DNA of 22,869 nucleotides from DAOPKN01 sp035391225 (GTDB taxonomy: Bacteria > Thermotogota > Thermotogae > MWEM01), in contig DAOPKN010000034.1 of the NCBI GenBank assembly GCA_035391225.1, positions 1 through 22,869 on the forward strand, written 5' to 3'. A model generated the notes under the pieces. That model did no database searches. It saw nothing but the letters and a program-made list of their open reading frames with translations, and was not told where the DNA came from. Shown here piece by piece: positions 1 to 8,728 of the stretch. The number at the start of each line of letters is the position of its first letter. Position 1 is the stretch's first letter. A program made the translations under genes and the position numbers.

Positions 1-1888
1 GGGTATCCAACCATTCCCGCATCCACTCCACGCAAGGGCGGGAAAGCGTTTCTCCCGCGACCAGCGAACCTCGGGAATCCTTTCCGAAGCTGCCCGTTTC
101 CACGGGTTCCAGCCGGAAATCCCGCTGGAGGGAGTCCAAAGCCCCAGCTTCCAGCCCGTGTGATACCATGATTAAGTCGGGTTTCACTTCCAAGAGCCAC
201 GAAAATAGTCCTGGTGAATTCGGGTGGAAAAAGGATTGCACCCCGTTTCTTCCCAGGAGTTCCATGTTGGCTTTCAAGGAGCGCAATTCCCTGGGGATGG
301 CGTAGATCCAGGCGATCCGAATGTGGGAAGGATCTCCTTCGGGAAGGGTGATGGGTGGAAAGGTGTCGGCTTGGGAGCAATGTTCCAGGGGCAAAGAGAA
401 CTGGAAGTGTGACCCTTTTCCCCGCTGGCTTTCCGCGCGGATTTCCCCTCCCAAGCGATCCACGATCTCCTTGGAAAAAGAAAGCCCCAACCCCGTTCCC
501 GGGGAGGAAACCGTTTCCTGGTCTTGTACCCGGTGAAAAGCTTCGAAGATCTTTTCCAGTTGATCGCTTTGTATGCCCACTCCCGAGTCCCTCACCGAAA
601 AGTGGACGCGCCCGGCTTCCTCCTTGCAGGAGAAAAGAATGAACCCTTTGTGGGTAAATTTCAGGGCGTTTCCAAGCAGGTTTATCAAGACTTGGCGAAT
701 GCGGGTTTCATCGCCCAAGAAACAGTCCTTTTCCTCCTCGATCTCGAACCGTGTTTCCCACACCAAGCCCTTTTGCTCCGCTTGAAAGGCAAAAAGGGTT
801 TGGACTTCTTCCAACATGGGGGAAAGGGGGAAAGGGGCCACGGAAACCTTGAGCTTTCCAGCCTTAGCGCTGGAATAATCCAGGATCTGGTTGATGATCT
901 CCAGGAGGTTTCGGCCCGATTTCGCGATGGTGCGCAGCTTTTCCATCTTCGGCACTTCGCTTTCGTCTTCCAGCAAGATTTCCGAGAAGCCGATCATGGC
1001 GTTCAACGGGGTTCGCAGTTCGTGGGACATCTTGGCCAGAAAGGCGCTTTTCATCTGGTTGGCTTCTTCCGCCTTTTCTTTTGACTGTTTCAGTGCTTCT
1101 TCGCGAAGAACCAGCTCCTGGAAGATGAGGTGGTACGGGTCTTCCAGGCCATTTTTCACGATGGCCTTGTAGATGAACCAGAAGGAGAGGATCTTCAAAA
1201 GGTGCCCGAAGAAATTGGAGATATCGAAAGCGTCGATGTAAAAGGTGAAAAACAGTTCGGAACCTATGGTCAGGATGATAGAAAGCGCCAGGTAGCGCAT
1301 CAGCTGCTTTTGAAAGCTGTTGCGCCAGTGAATGAGCAACAAAAGGCCCAGGAGGAGGATCCCCGAGATGATGTACTCGGAGATGATCTTGAACGGTGTC
1401 AGCCCCACTCCCGGAACGAGGCACACGGGAAAAATTTTCCAGACCATGATGCTCAGAAAGATGAGAACCGAAAGAGCCCCGTAGATTCCAAAAACGATGC
1501 CGTTGTGGATGCGAAACCCGCGCCGCGGTACGAACAGCAACAGGCCAACCAGAAGTGTCAAGCTCTCGAGGTAGCGCGTGGCGATCCACACTTGCGTTGC
1601 ATCCACGGGAACCCGGAAGATGTTCATGCCCTGGAAGGCAAGGGTATGGAAAAGGTCCAGGCTCCCGATAAACAGGAAAGCGATGCCCAGGAAAACAAGG
1701 TAGGAGTTGGAGAGGTATTTCTTGGAAGTCCAGGCAAGGATGAATACGGTGTATGCCACGCAGATGCTGAACAACTCCGCAAGGGTGTGGAAAAGCACGT
1801 AATTGGTTTCCTGGACGAAGTATAATCCAAGGAAGATCAAGACCCAGGGAATCCACGGAGAAGAAAACAGCTTCTTCACTCCACTCAC
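1..1888 (-). CDS. MASE3-domain membrane histidine kinase, C-terminus beyond window edge
   Basis: Sensor histidine kinase, predicted to autophosphorylate and pass phosphate to a response regulator. 629 residues are visible and the reading frame is open at the left edge. Residues 12-245 form a multi-helix membrane sensor resembling MASE3, with the conserved FHTLAELFSI and SLDLFHTLAFQGM segments. A short coiled coil (about 250-280) leads to HisKA with SHELRTPLN (phospho-acceptor His289). The HATPase domain has N-box LINLLGNALKF (401-411), G1 DSGVGI (434-439) and G2 GTGLGLS (464-470). Residues 522-629 look like a receiver fold, but the strand that normally carries the acceptor Asp reads PDLIMVSHG. 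The GTG start at 1888 overlaps the upstream stop by 4 bp (GTGA), with AAGGTAGGG just upstream; GTG at 1879 is an alternative. The overlap suggests co-translation with the activase-fusion gene. The signal sensed is unknown. Confidence 0.88.
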   Translation of the reverse strand, partial: MSGVKKLFSSPWIPWVLIFLGLYFVQETNYVLFHTLAELFSICVAYTVFILAWTSKKYLSNSYLVFLGIAFLFIGSLDLFHTLAFQGMNIFRVPVDATQVWIATRYLESLTLLVGLLLFVPRRGFRIHNGIVFGIYGALSVLIFLSIMVWKIFPVCLVPGVGLTPFKIISEYIISGILLLGLLLLIHWRNSFQKQLMRYLALSIILTIGSELFFTFYIDAFDISNFFGHLLKILSFWFIYKAIVKNGLEDPYHLIFQELVLREEALKQSKEKAEEANQMKSAFLAKMSHELRTPLNAMIGFSEILLEDESEVPKMEKLRTIAKSGRNLLEIINQILDYSSAKAGKLKVSVAPFPLSPMLEEVQTLFAFQAEQKGLVWETRFEIEEEKDCFLGDETRIRQVLINLLGNALKFTHKGFILFSCKEEAGRVHFSVRDSGVGIQSDQLEKIFEAFHRVQDQETVSSPGTGLGLSFSKEIVDRLGGEIRAESQRGKGSHFQFSLPLEHCSQADTFPPITLPEGDPSHIRIAWIYAIPRELRSLKANMELLGRNGVQSFFHPNSPGLFSWLLEVKPDLIMVSHGLEAGALDSLQRDFRLEPVETGSFGKDSRGSLVAGETLSRPCVEWMREWLDT

Positions 1889-3555
1889 CACCCTACCTTT
1901 TCCAGCGCGAAAAGCGCTGCTCCTACTGCCCCCACCACCTGCGGTTCGAAGGGCACCACGATGCGCGTGGAGAGTTTCCTTTCCAGGCTTTCCACGACCC
2001 CCACGTTCTTGGCAACGCCTCCGGTCATCATGAAACGTTCTTCCGGGTTCACCCTTTTCACGAGGGAAACGGTGCGCGACGCGATGGAGTCGCACAATCC
2101 CCGTACGATATCGGAGGGTTCCTTGTTCTGGGCGATGAGCGAAATCACCTCCGATTCGGCGAACACCGTGCACATGCTGGAAATGTGGATCGATTCCCGT
2201 GCATCCAGCGAAAGGGGGCCCATGCGTGCGATCTCCAACTCCAGGGTATGTGCCATCATCTCCAGGAATTTCCCAGTGCCCGCTGCGCACTTGTCGTTCA
2301 TGGCAAAATCTTTCACGTCCCCGTTTCCATCCACGCGAATGGCCTTGCTATCCTGGCCCCCGATGTCGATGATGGTGCGGACGGACGAATCGAAGAACAG
2401 GGCACCCTTCGCGTGGCAGCTGATTTCCGTGACGGTTTCATCGGCGAAGGGAATGGCGTTTCGGCCGTAACCGGTTGCCACCACCTTTTCCAGCTGCTCG
2501 CGGCGAATTCCCGCCTTTTGCAGCGCAGAGTCCAGCGCGTTCTTCGCACCTTTCTCGCTCTTGGCACCCGTTTTTTCGATCGAAAAGGCCACGATGCGCC
2601 GGTGATGGTCGAGGATGACCACGTTGGTGGACGTGGAGCCGATGTCGATGCCGGCAACCAGCCCTCCCGTTTTTGGCCCGGGTTTCGCAACGGGTTCCAG
2701 CCCCTTCTTGGCGCGCAACGATTCGGCGAACGCCTCGGCGCGGGTTTGCAGTTGCCCGGTGGAAGAGAGCGTGTAATCGGTCTCGATTTTGAGCATGGGC
2801 AGGGAGCTTTTCCAAGAAAGTTCCGAAAAGTCGTAGCCGTAAAAGTCGCAGAACTTGAGCGTATGGTACACGATGCCTTCCAGCCCCTTCACCTGTTCCA
2901 GAGCTTCCAGCCGTCCGTTGGTTTGTGCCATCCGCATGCAGGGCACCTGGTTCAGCAGGGCCGATGCGTAGGCGTTTAGCGAAGGGCGATCCTCCTGGAG
3001 GAAAAAGTGCCGGGCGTTGCCGGTGCACGTGGTATCCAGGCAGATGGAAAGCCCCGCCTCCTGCAGCATTTCGACCACCTCCCGCTTGGCACGTGCTCCC
3101 ACGAGTGCGACCCGGGGGCTGGTAGCTTCCTGGAGATCGGATTGCGCGACCGCGGTTTTTTCCACCCGCTGTTCAAATGCTCGGCTATCGAAGGGCTTGC
3201 CCGAAAATTCCTCCAGTTTGGGTACTAGCCGGCGCAACTCGTTTTCAAAGAGGGTGACCGCACATCCGGTTGTTTTCCGAGGCAGGTCCAGGATTTCCAG
3301 GAATCCAAAGGACCCGTGAGCCTTCATTACGTCGAATAGCCTGCGAATGCTGTCGCAGCAGTTGACCAGAAGGATGTCCTTGGTTCCCTTTTGCAATGCT
3401 TCTTCCAGGATGGCACGTGCGAAGGAACACACGTTGGGGTGCATCGCGCGGTCCGCGTGGTCGAAGCGGCTCACGGAAGGCTCGAGCTTTTGGGTGGGAA
3501 TGCCAAAGGACTCCACCAATTCCACCGGAGTATACTTGCACACGTAACCGATCAT
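1885..3555 (-). CDS. 2-hydroxyacyl-CoA dehydratase-like subunit fused to BadF/HgdC-type ATP-dependent activase
   Basis: 556 residues, two modules. Residues 1-285 resemble a dehydratase/benzoyl-CoA-reductase subunit (HgdA/HgdB type) with three family-position cysteines: NVCSF (C43), VNCCD (C66/C67) and LKFCDFYG (C236). The closing segment IETDYTLSSTGQLQTR is typical of the family. Residues 299-553 are an ASKHA-fold activase: phosphate-1 loop GIDIGSTST (302-310), DIGGQDSK (397-404), and the two cysteines that in HgdC bridge a [4Fe-4S] cluster between monomers, EISCHAKG (C380) and NDKCAAGTG (C423). Such activases couple ATP hydrolysis to low-potential electron transfer into the dehydratase or double-cubane partner. 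ATG at 3555 overlaps the upstream stop by 4 bp (ATGA) with GGAG 8 nt upstream; longer in-frame starts would extend into the upstream gene and read as low-complexity Arg/Gly-rich sequence. The substrate is unknown and no CoA-transferase is seen nearby. Confidence 0.88.
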   Translation of the reverse strand: MIGYVCKYTPVELVESFGIPTQKLEPSVSRFDHADRAMHPNVCSFARAILEEALQKGTKDILLVNCCDSIRRLFDVMKAHGSFGFLEILDLPRKTTGCAVTLFENELRRLVPKLEEFSGKPFDSRAFEQRVEKTAVAQSDLQEATSPRVALVGARAKREVVEMLQEAGLSICLDTTCTGNARHFFLQEDRPSLNAYASALLNQVPCMRMAQTNGRLEALEQVKGLEGIVYHTLKFCDFYGYDFSELSWKSSLPMLKIETDYTLSSTGQLQTRAEAFAESLRAKKGLEPVAKPGPKTGGLVAGIDIGSTSTNVVILDHHRRIVAFSIEKTGAKSEKGAKNALDSALQKAGIRREQLEKVVATGYGRNAIPFADETVTEISCHAKGALFFDSSVRTIIDIGGQDSKAIRVDGNGDVKDFAMNDKCAAGTGKFLEMMAHTLELEIARMGPLSLDARESIHISSMCTVFAESEVISLIAQNKEPSDIVRGLCDSIASRTVSLVKRVNPEERFMMTGGVAKNVGVVESLERKLSTRIVVPFEPQVVGAVGAALFALEKVGW

Positions 3556-4805
3556 TTGATCATCTCCAGGAAGGCTTCCAGGCGCGTTTTCGCCTGGCCA
3601 GCGGGCATGTTTCGCCGGTCTCCCGCGTCCCCGTCCAGCACCAACACCGGTACGTTCCTTGCCTTGAGTGCATCCGCGACCAGCGCGCTGCCACCGGTGG
3701 ATTGCTTGCATCCCCACTGGCAGAAGTGGATCACCCCGTCGGGGTGCAACCTATCTACCAGCTCCATGATGCGGTCCAAGCGCTGCTGGAAAGGTCCATT
3801 GTAGGGGTTTTCCACCATTTTTCGTGCCAGCGAGGCGAGGGGATCTTCCAGTTCCAGCGGGCGCAGGTCGTCCGCGTTGATGTCCATCGCCACGAGGGAA
3901 TACCGTGGGTGGAAATTGAAGGTCTGGCGAATGGCGGGATCCATGAAGGGAATGATGTGGATCCAGAAAAGGGAACGTTTATCCCCGGCTCGTGGGGTTC
4001 CTTTTTCCGAAAGGCGGACCCGGTAAAAATCGCGCGTGGACTTCAACCCCATTCCGGTGTGGGACAGGGCGAGCTGCGACATTTCCAGCGTGGCGTGGTT
4101 GGGAAACGTGGTTTCCCCAGCCCTTTCGAGCCAGCGCCGCATCGCTTCCCTGGTTTCGTTTTCGAGGCGAAGCACGTTCCGGAGCTTCTCGGGGTCCAGT
4201 TTTTCCCCCAAGGTGTCCTGCACCATCGACACGGCTTCCTTCAGCTGGGATTTCACGTAGTCTACTGCCCCCGAGCGATTCTCGGAGGGCACGTCCAGGA
4301 TGGTACACGGGATGTTCCTGCGCTGGGAAACATGCACGAAGGTGCGGGTGTTGGCATCACAGATCATGGACGAAGCCAGCGCGAAGCGAGGCGTGGGAAT
4401 GGCATCGCTTTCCACCGCTCCGATGAACGCTTGGTGAAAACTGCACAGTGTTTCGGAAATCCCCGATTGCCGCGCGCGGTCGATGAACAGGTCTTCGATT
4501 CCCATTCCCGTCAGGAAACTGGCCAGCGACTCCACGAACAAAGGATGGATGCCAAAAGCATGTAAGATCTCGGTGGGGGCGAACAGGTTGACCCAGGCGG
4601 AACGCTTGGGTTTGGATAGGGGAAGGGAAACTGCCCGAAAGATCGCCCGGTTCAACATGCGCAGCGACCGGGGAATGGAGCGATCCGGGAAAATCCTCCA
4701 GCGGAAAACCTGGAATCGCGCCGCGAAACGAATCAACCCCTGAAGCTTTCGCGGGTCTTCGAAATGTTTCCTTGGAAACGTGGAGAATTTCTCAATCAGG
4801 TTCAA
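3552..4805 (-). CDS. 2-hydroxyacyl-CoA dehydratase (HgdB)/double-cubane-cluster family subunit
   Basis: 417 residues. Matches the PF06050-type dehydratase subunit over about residues 70-415: FAPTEILHAFGIHPLF (75-90), ETLCSFHQAF (C121), SSMICDANTRTF (C149), HFCQWGCKQSTGG (C362, C366), and the family-typical end LDGDAGDRRNMPAGQAKTR. In characterised relatives such cysteines hold [4Fe-4S] or double-cubane [8Fe-9S] clusters that use electrons from a BadF-type activase, which the next gene supplies as a fusion. The likely complex is this subunit paired with the dehydratase-like half of that fusion. The only reasonable start in frame is TTG at 4805: a stop lies a short way upstream, AAGGAAAGGG sits about 10 nt before it, and an extended -10 promoter lies about 40 bp upstream. 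Whether the target is an acyl-CoA or a small molecule, as for double-cubane proteins, cannot be read from sequence. Confidence 0.87.
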   Translation of the reverse strand: MNLIEKFSTFPRKHFEDPRKLQGLIRFAARFQVFRWRIFPDRSIPRSLRMLNRAIFRAVSLPLSKPKRSAWVNLFAPTEILHAFGIHPLFVESLASFLTGMGIEDLFIDRARQSGISETLCSFHQAFIGAVESDAIPTPRFALASSMICDANTRTFVHVSQRRNIPCTILDVPSENRSGAVDYVKSQLKEAVSMVQDTLGEKLDPEKLRNVLRLENETREAMRRWLERAGETTFPNHATLEMSQLALSHTGMGLKSTRDFYRVRLSEKGTPRAGDKRSLFWIHIIPFMDPAIRQTFNFHPRYSLVAMDINADDLRPLELEDPLASLARKMVENPYNGPFQQRLDRIMELVDRLHPDGVIHFCQWGCKQSTGGSALVADALKARNVPVLVLDGDAGDRRNMPAGQAKTRLEAFLEMIK

Positions 4806-4842
4806 CGGGGTCCGCCCTTTCCTTGGGGTATTTGGTATGGGA

Positions 4843-4851
4843 AGTATAGCA
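4843..4851 (-). promoter_or_regulatory. Extended -10 promoter for the dehydratase/activase/kinase operon
   Basis: On the minus strand the bases read TGCTATACT, an extended -10 element with no convincing -35 box. It lies between the stop of the hybrid kinase and the TTG start of the dehydratase-like gene, predicting a leader of about 30 nt. The larger 12-mer TGTGCTATACTT recurs in front of the ATPase pseudogene at about 21050. Confidence 0.6.
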
Positions 4852-4866
4852 CATTACCCCAAAAAG

Positions 4867-7610
4867 CTACGGGGAGCCCTGGTGATCCTTGATCCGTTTT
4901 TGCAGATCTTCCAACAACAACGCGCAATGCTCTTTCACTTCCCTGTAGAGGAGCCCAAGTTCACCCGGAGAACGGGCACCCTCCTCCAGGCACGACTGTT
5001 CCAGGCGTTCCAAGGATTGCGAAAATGCCACCCCCCCCACGTACAGGCTACTGGATTTGAGTGAATGCGCGATGGCCCCAACCCCCTTGCAATCACCTTT
5101 TTGGACCATTTCTTCCATTTTGCCCATCAATTCCGAGCACGAAAGAAGGAAGATAGGGCCAATCTCCTGGAAAAGGAAGTCCGGATCGATGGAATACTCG
5201 TTGATGGTTTCCATATCGATGGTTTCGCGCCGCGCATTCTCCTGCATTTTGGGCAAGAAGGGCTGGATCTGTTCCAGGATAGCCGCCCGCGAAACGGGTT
5301 TGGAGATGAATCCATCCATACCGCTCCGGAAAGCCCTTTGCCTATCTTGCTCCAGCACACTCGCGCTCAGCGCGATAATCGGGATGCTTGCTTTGGGGCC
5401 TTGCATTTTCCGGATTTCGCGCGTGGCTTGCAGGCCATCCATTTGGGGCATTTGCACGTCCATCAACACCAAGTCTACATCGTTTTTATCCAAGACTTCC
5501 AGAACTTGCTGCCCATTACCCGCGACGAGAACCTCGAACCCCAGTTTCTCCAGGAGTTGGCGGTTCACCTCCTGGTTCACCGGGTGATCTTCTGCGAGTA
5601 ACACACGGTTTTTTCCCTGAAGCGAAAGGTTGCTGGCTGGGGATGGGTTTTGGGGGAGCAACTTTGCTTTCTCTTCATCCGAAGGGAGGAAGAAGTCCCC
5701 GTCGAAGAAAAAAGCACTTCCTTGCCCTTCCTTGCTGCGCACACTGAGTGTTCCCCCCATGAGTTGCACGATACGCCGGGAGATGGACAGCCCCAGCCCC
5801 GACCCACCATACTTGCGGCTCACGGAGGAATCTGCTTGGGTGAAGGGATCGAAAAGCATCTTTTGCTTCTCCTCGGGGATACCGATCCCGGAATCCTCCA
5901 CGCAAAAATGCAGGCAGGTTCTCTTTTCATGTGTCTTTTCGTTTTGCTTACAATCCTTTGCAAGGGATACTTCCAGGCGGATCCAGCCAGAGGGGGTAAA
6001 TTTCACCGCGTTTCCCAGCAAGTTCAGCAAGACCTGCCGCAGCCGAGCGGGATCTCCAACAAGGTACGGGGGGAGGTCCGGATCCAAGAGGGTTTGGACC
6101 TCGATCTCCTTTTGACTCGCCGCGACAAGAACAAGGTTGACGCTGTCACGAATGGTTTTGTGGAGGTCGAAAGGGATTCTCTCCAGCTGCAGTTTTCCCG
6201 ACTCTACACGCGAAAAGTCGAGAATATCGTTGATCACATCCAAAAGGCCCTCCGACGAAGTTCGGATGGTACGAGCATGCTCGCGTGCCCGGGGAGACAT
6301 TTGCTCTTCTTCCATGAGTTCCACGCTGGCGAGGATACCGTTCATGGGTGTACGGATTTCATGGCTCATGTTGGCAAGGAAGGCACTCTTCGCCCTACTG
6401 GCCTGGAGTGCACGCTCTCGGGAACGATGCATGTAGTGGACCAGGAACAGCAGGAACAGGAAAAGGAGGATGCTGGAAAATTGGGCCGTGTGATTGTGGA
6501 AGAGGAACTGGAAAAACTGGTCACTTTGCGCGTAGGAGACGAGGTAGCCCAGCATTTCCCTTTCTGGATCCCGGATGGCGAGGAAAGATACAACGAAACT
6601 CTCCCCCTGGTACCGTTTGTTCACCACGAAATCCTCGAAATCCTGGGAATGCTCTTTGAAGTCTTTCTGCAGCAAGAGGTTGATTTGTTGCACGGGGAAA
6701 TCGCCCACGAAATGTAGCCCATGCGAAATCCCTTCCTCCTCCTCTACCTGGAAGAAGCCTTCGAAAGCGGGTGAGGGTAGGTAATGGTTTTCCGAGGAGG
6801 TTGGGGATGCCTGGTTAGGAAGAGCGGATTCCGGGAGAACGAAGGAATAGGGATGCCGGAATTCCCGGGTCAGCTCCACTGCGATATCTTCCANNNNNNN
6901 NNNNNNNNNNNNNNNNNNNNNNNNNNNNNNNNNNNNNNNNNNNNNNNNNNNNNNNNNNNNNNNNNNNNNNNNNNNNNNNNNNNNNNNNNNNNNACGAAGG
7001 AATAGGGATGCCGGAATTCCCGGGTCAGCTCCACTGCGATATCTTCCAAGAAGATGCTGATTTTTGCGAAGGCAGTGGTTCCTTCTTCCAGTTCGAACGG
7101 GAAATACATGTTGAAGCTGGGGCGTCCCCTTCCTCCTTCGAAACCCGTGGTGAGTTTCATGCGGGTAGCCGTGCGTTCCAGCAGGGTTTTCTCGGACACT
7201 TCCGTATCTTCGCGACCCGGGTTGCGCATACACAGGAAGCGGGTTTGGTCGGGCAAGAAGAAATGGATGTTCTGGATGTTGTTCTGGACTACTTGCAGGT
7301 ACAGCGGCTCCAGGAAGGAAACCACCGCTTCGCGATTTTCCTCCAAGGTTTCGGGATTCTTCCATGCTTGCAAAAGCGCCTGTTGCACTTGTGGAACCTG
7401 GAGTTCACGGTGAAACAAGAAGCGAGAGAAATCCTCGTACGAAGAAGTGAGCGCTTGCAATTGCACCTGGACCTGCTGGATCTTATCGCTGACAAGTACC
7501 TCGTATTCCTGCCGGTAGGATCGTACGAGTAGGAAAATGGCGAGACCCTCGAGAGCTACCAGCAAAAAGAAAATGCTTCTGTACGTGGGAAACTTTTTCT
7601 TGAGCAACAA
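4867..7610 (-). CDS. Hybrid histidine kinase (dCache-like sensor, HisKA, HATPase, REC, HPt), interrupted only by an assembly gap
   Basis: Removing the 100 Ns and one of the two identical 55-bp flanks gives a single uninterrupted frame of 862 residues. Domains (collapsed numbering): TM1 about 11-31; extracytoplasmic sensor 32-325 resembling dCache_3 (IHFFLPDQTRFLC, GFEGGRGRPSFNMYFPF); TM2 about 326-341; HisKA with SHEIRTPMN (His365); HATPase with LLNLLGNAVKF, DSGIGI and GGSGLGLS; receiver with acceptor Asp666 in LVLMDVQMPQMDG and Lys719 in SKPV; HPt with AIAHSLKSSSLY (His797). It is a complete intramolecular phosphorelay whose DNA-binding output partner is not in the window. The start is TTG at 7610, or TTG at 7607, which is better spaced from TAAGG. 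It has its own promoter and is transcribed toward the dehydratase operon 60 bp downstream, so sensing for that module is plausible but inferred. Confidence 0.88.
6839..6893. repeat. 55-bp contig-end overlap, left copy
   Basis: Identical over all 55 bases to 6994-7048, in direct orientation, and abutting the N run. Both copies encode the same kinase segment (EDIAVELTREFRHPYSF). This is best read as a shared assembly k-mer at two contig ends, not a biological duplication. Confidence 0.92.
6894..6993. other. Assembly gap of 100 Ns
   Basis: Exactly 100 unknown bases, the usual placeholder for a gap of unestimated length. The identical flanks show that no sequence is needed to fill it. Confidence 0.97.
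6994..7048. repeat. 55-bp contig-end overlap, right copy
   Basis: Second copy of the exact duplication. Merging it with 6839-6893 restores the reading frame across the kinase gene. Confidence 0.92.
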
Positions 7611-7650
7611 ACCACCTTATTTCCATGGTAAGGTTTCGTGTATGCGGAGC

Positions 7651-7659
7651 ATTATAGCA
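7651..7659 (-). promoter_or_regulatory. Extended -10 promoter of the hybrid kinase
   Basis: The minus strand reads TGCTATAAT, a perfect extended -10 element about 40 bp upstream of the TTG start. No strong -35 box is seen. It is divergent from the phosphoesterase promoter about 100 bp away. Confidence 0.65.
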
Positions 7660-7760
7660 CGCGAACCTTAGAGAAAGATTGATGGATGTACGAACCCCAA
7701 GTTCTTGGCACCCTGGGATCGCACGGGCATGATTCCGTTAGCTTTGCCGCGTCAAATTTG

Positions 7761-7769
7761 TGATAAAAT
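7761..7769 (+). promoter_or_regulatory. Extended -10 promoter of the DHH phosphoesterase gene
   Basis: Reads TGATAAAAT, an extended -10 match, 27 bp before the ATG at 7796. The predicted leader is about 20 nt and contains the Shine-Dalgarno AAAGGA. It argues against the GTG at 7760 as a start, since that codon overlaps the promoter. Confidence 0.5.
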
Positions 7770-7795
7770 GGAGCATCCACCGAAGAAAGGATGGG

Positions 7796-8728
7796 ATGAA
7801 AATGCAGCCACAATTCCGCCTCGTGACGCGGAGCGATTTTGACGGTCTGGTTTGCGCCGTGCTGCTCAAGGATATGGACATGATCGACGACATCCTTTTC
7901 GTGCATCCGAAGGACATGCAGGATGGAAAGATCGACATTACCTCCCGGGATATCACCACGAACCTTCCCTACGTGGAGGGTGTGCACTTGGCCTTCGACC
8001 ACCACCTGAGTGAGACGCTTCGGGTGGGGAAAAAGCCCAATCATATCATCGATCCCCATGCTCCCTCCGCCGCAAGGGTCGTGTACGACTATTTCGGGGG
8101 CAAGGATACGTTTCCCGAGGTTTCGCTGGAAATGATGGAGGCCGTGGACAAGGGAGATTCGGCGCAGTTTTCCGAGGATGAGGTGCTCAACCCCGAGGGC
8201 TGGGTTCTGCTGAATTTCTTGATGGACGCGCGCACGGGGCTCGGGCGCTTCCGCAATTTCCGCATTTCCAACTACACCCTGATGATGGACCTCATCGACT
8301 ACTGCAAGAACCATTCCATTCAGGAAATCCTGCAGCTGCCAGACGTGAAGGAACGGGTGGAGCTGTACTTCGAGCAGGAACCGCTGTTGCGCGAGCAGCT
8401 CAAGCGGTGTTCTCAAGTACATGCGAACTTGCTCGTGGTGGACCTTCGCGACGAAGAGGTGATCCACGCGGGGAATCGTTTCTTGAAGTACGCGCTCTTC
8501 CCGCAATGCAACATCTCCATCCAGGTGATGTGGGGATTCCGCAAGCAAAACACCGTGTTTGCCACGGGGAAGTCCATCTTCAACAAGAGCTCTCGAACGA
8601 ACATCGGGGAACTCATGCTGCAGTACGGTGGTGGGGGTCACAAGAACGCCGGAACATGCCAGGTGGATCACGAAGAGGCTCCACGCGTTTTGCACGAGTT
8701 GATCCAAAAGATCAACGCCGATGGTTGA
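7796..8728 (+). CDS. DHH/DHHA1 family phosphoesterase (NrnA-like nanoRNase/pAp phosphatase type)
   Basis: 310 residues. The N-terminal DHH domain shows RSDFDGLVCAVLL (DxD 14-16), FDHH (67-70), DPHAPSAARVVYDYF (86-100) and DKGD (Asp118-Asp121), the metal-binding motifs of DHH hydrolases. The C-terminal DHHA1 domain has KSSRTNIGELMLQYGGGGHKNAG (about 264-286), including the GGGH substrate-binding loop. Relatives degrade very short RNAs or cyclic-dinucleotide products, or dephosphorylate pAp; which applies here cannot be decided. ATG at 7796 follows AAAGGATGGG; ATG at 7802 is also possible. The gene stands alone: divergent from the kinase, and followed by a promoter for the ABC operon. It looks like a housekeeping gene unrelated to its neighbours. 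Confidence 0.88.
   Translation: MKMQPQFRLVTRSDFDGLVCAVLLKDMDMIDDILFVHPKDMQDGKIDITSRDITTNLPYVEGVHLAFDHHLSETLRVGKKPNHIIDPHAPSAARVVYDYFGGKDTFPEVSLEMMEAVDKGDSAQFSEDEVLNPEGWVLLNFLMDARTGLGRFRNFRISNYTLMMDLIDYCKNHSIQEILQLPDVKERVELYFEQEPLLREQLKRCSQVHANLLVVDLRDEEVIHAGNRFLKYALFPQCNISIQVMWGFRKQNTVFATGKSIFNKSSRTNIGELMLQYGGGGHKNAGTCQVDHEEAPRVLHELIQKINADG

Noticed and set aside
1130..1825. 231-codon plus-strand frame antisense to the kinase
   Set aside because: Low-complexity polar sequence with no family signature and no ribosome-binding site; a shadow of the kinase gene.
864..1856. 330-codon open frame on the minus strand
   Set aside because: Its product is rich in His, Pro and Arg with no domain; the overlapping frame encodes the MASE3 kinase with all its motifs. 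It is open only because of base composition.
6839..7048. Biological tandem duplication in the kinase sensor domain
   Set aside because: Both copies abut exactly 100 Ns and collapsing them restores one frame, so an assembly artefact is the simpler reading.
7760..7795. Upstream GTG start for the DHH gene
   Set aside because: The codon overlaps the predicted -10 promoter and has no ribosome-binding site; ATG 7796 has one and aligns with the DHH domain.
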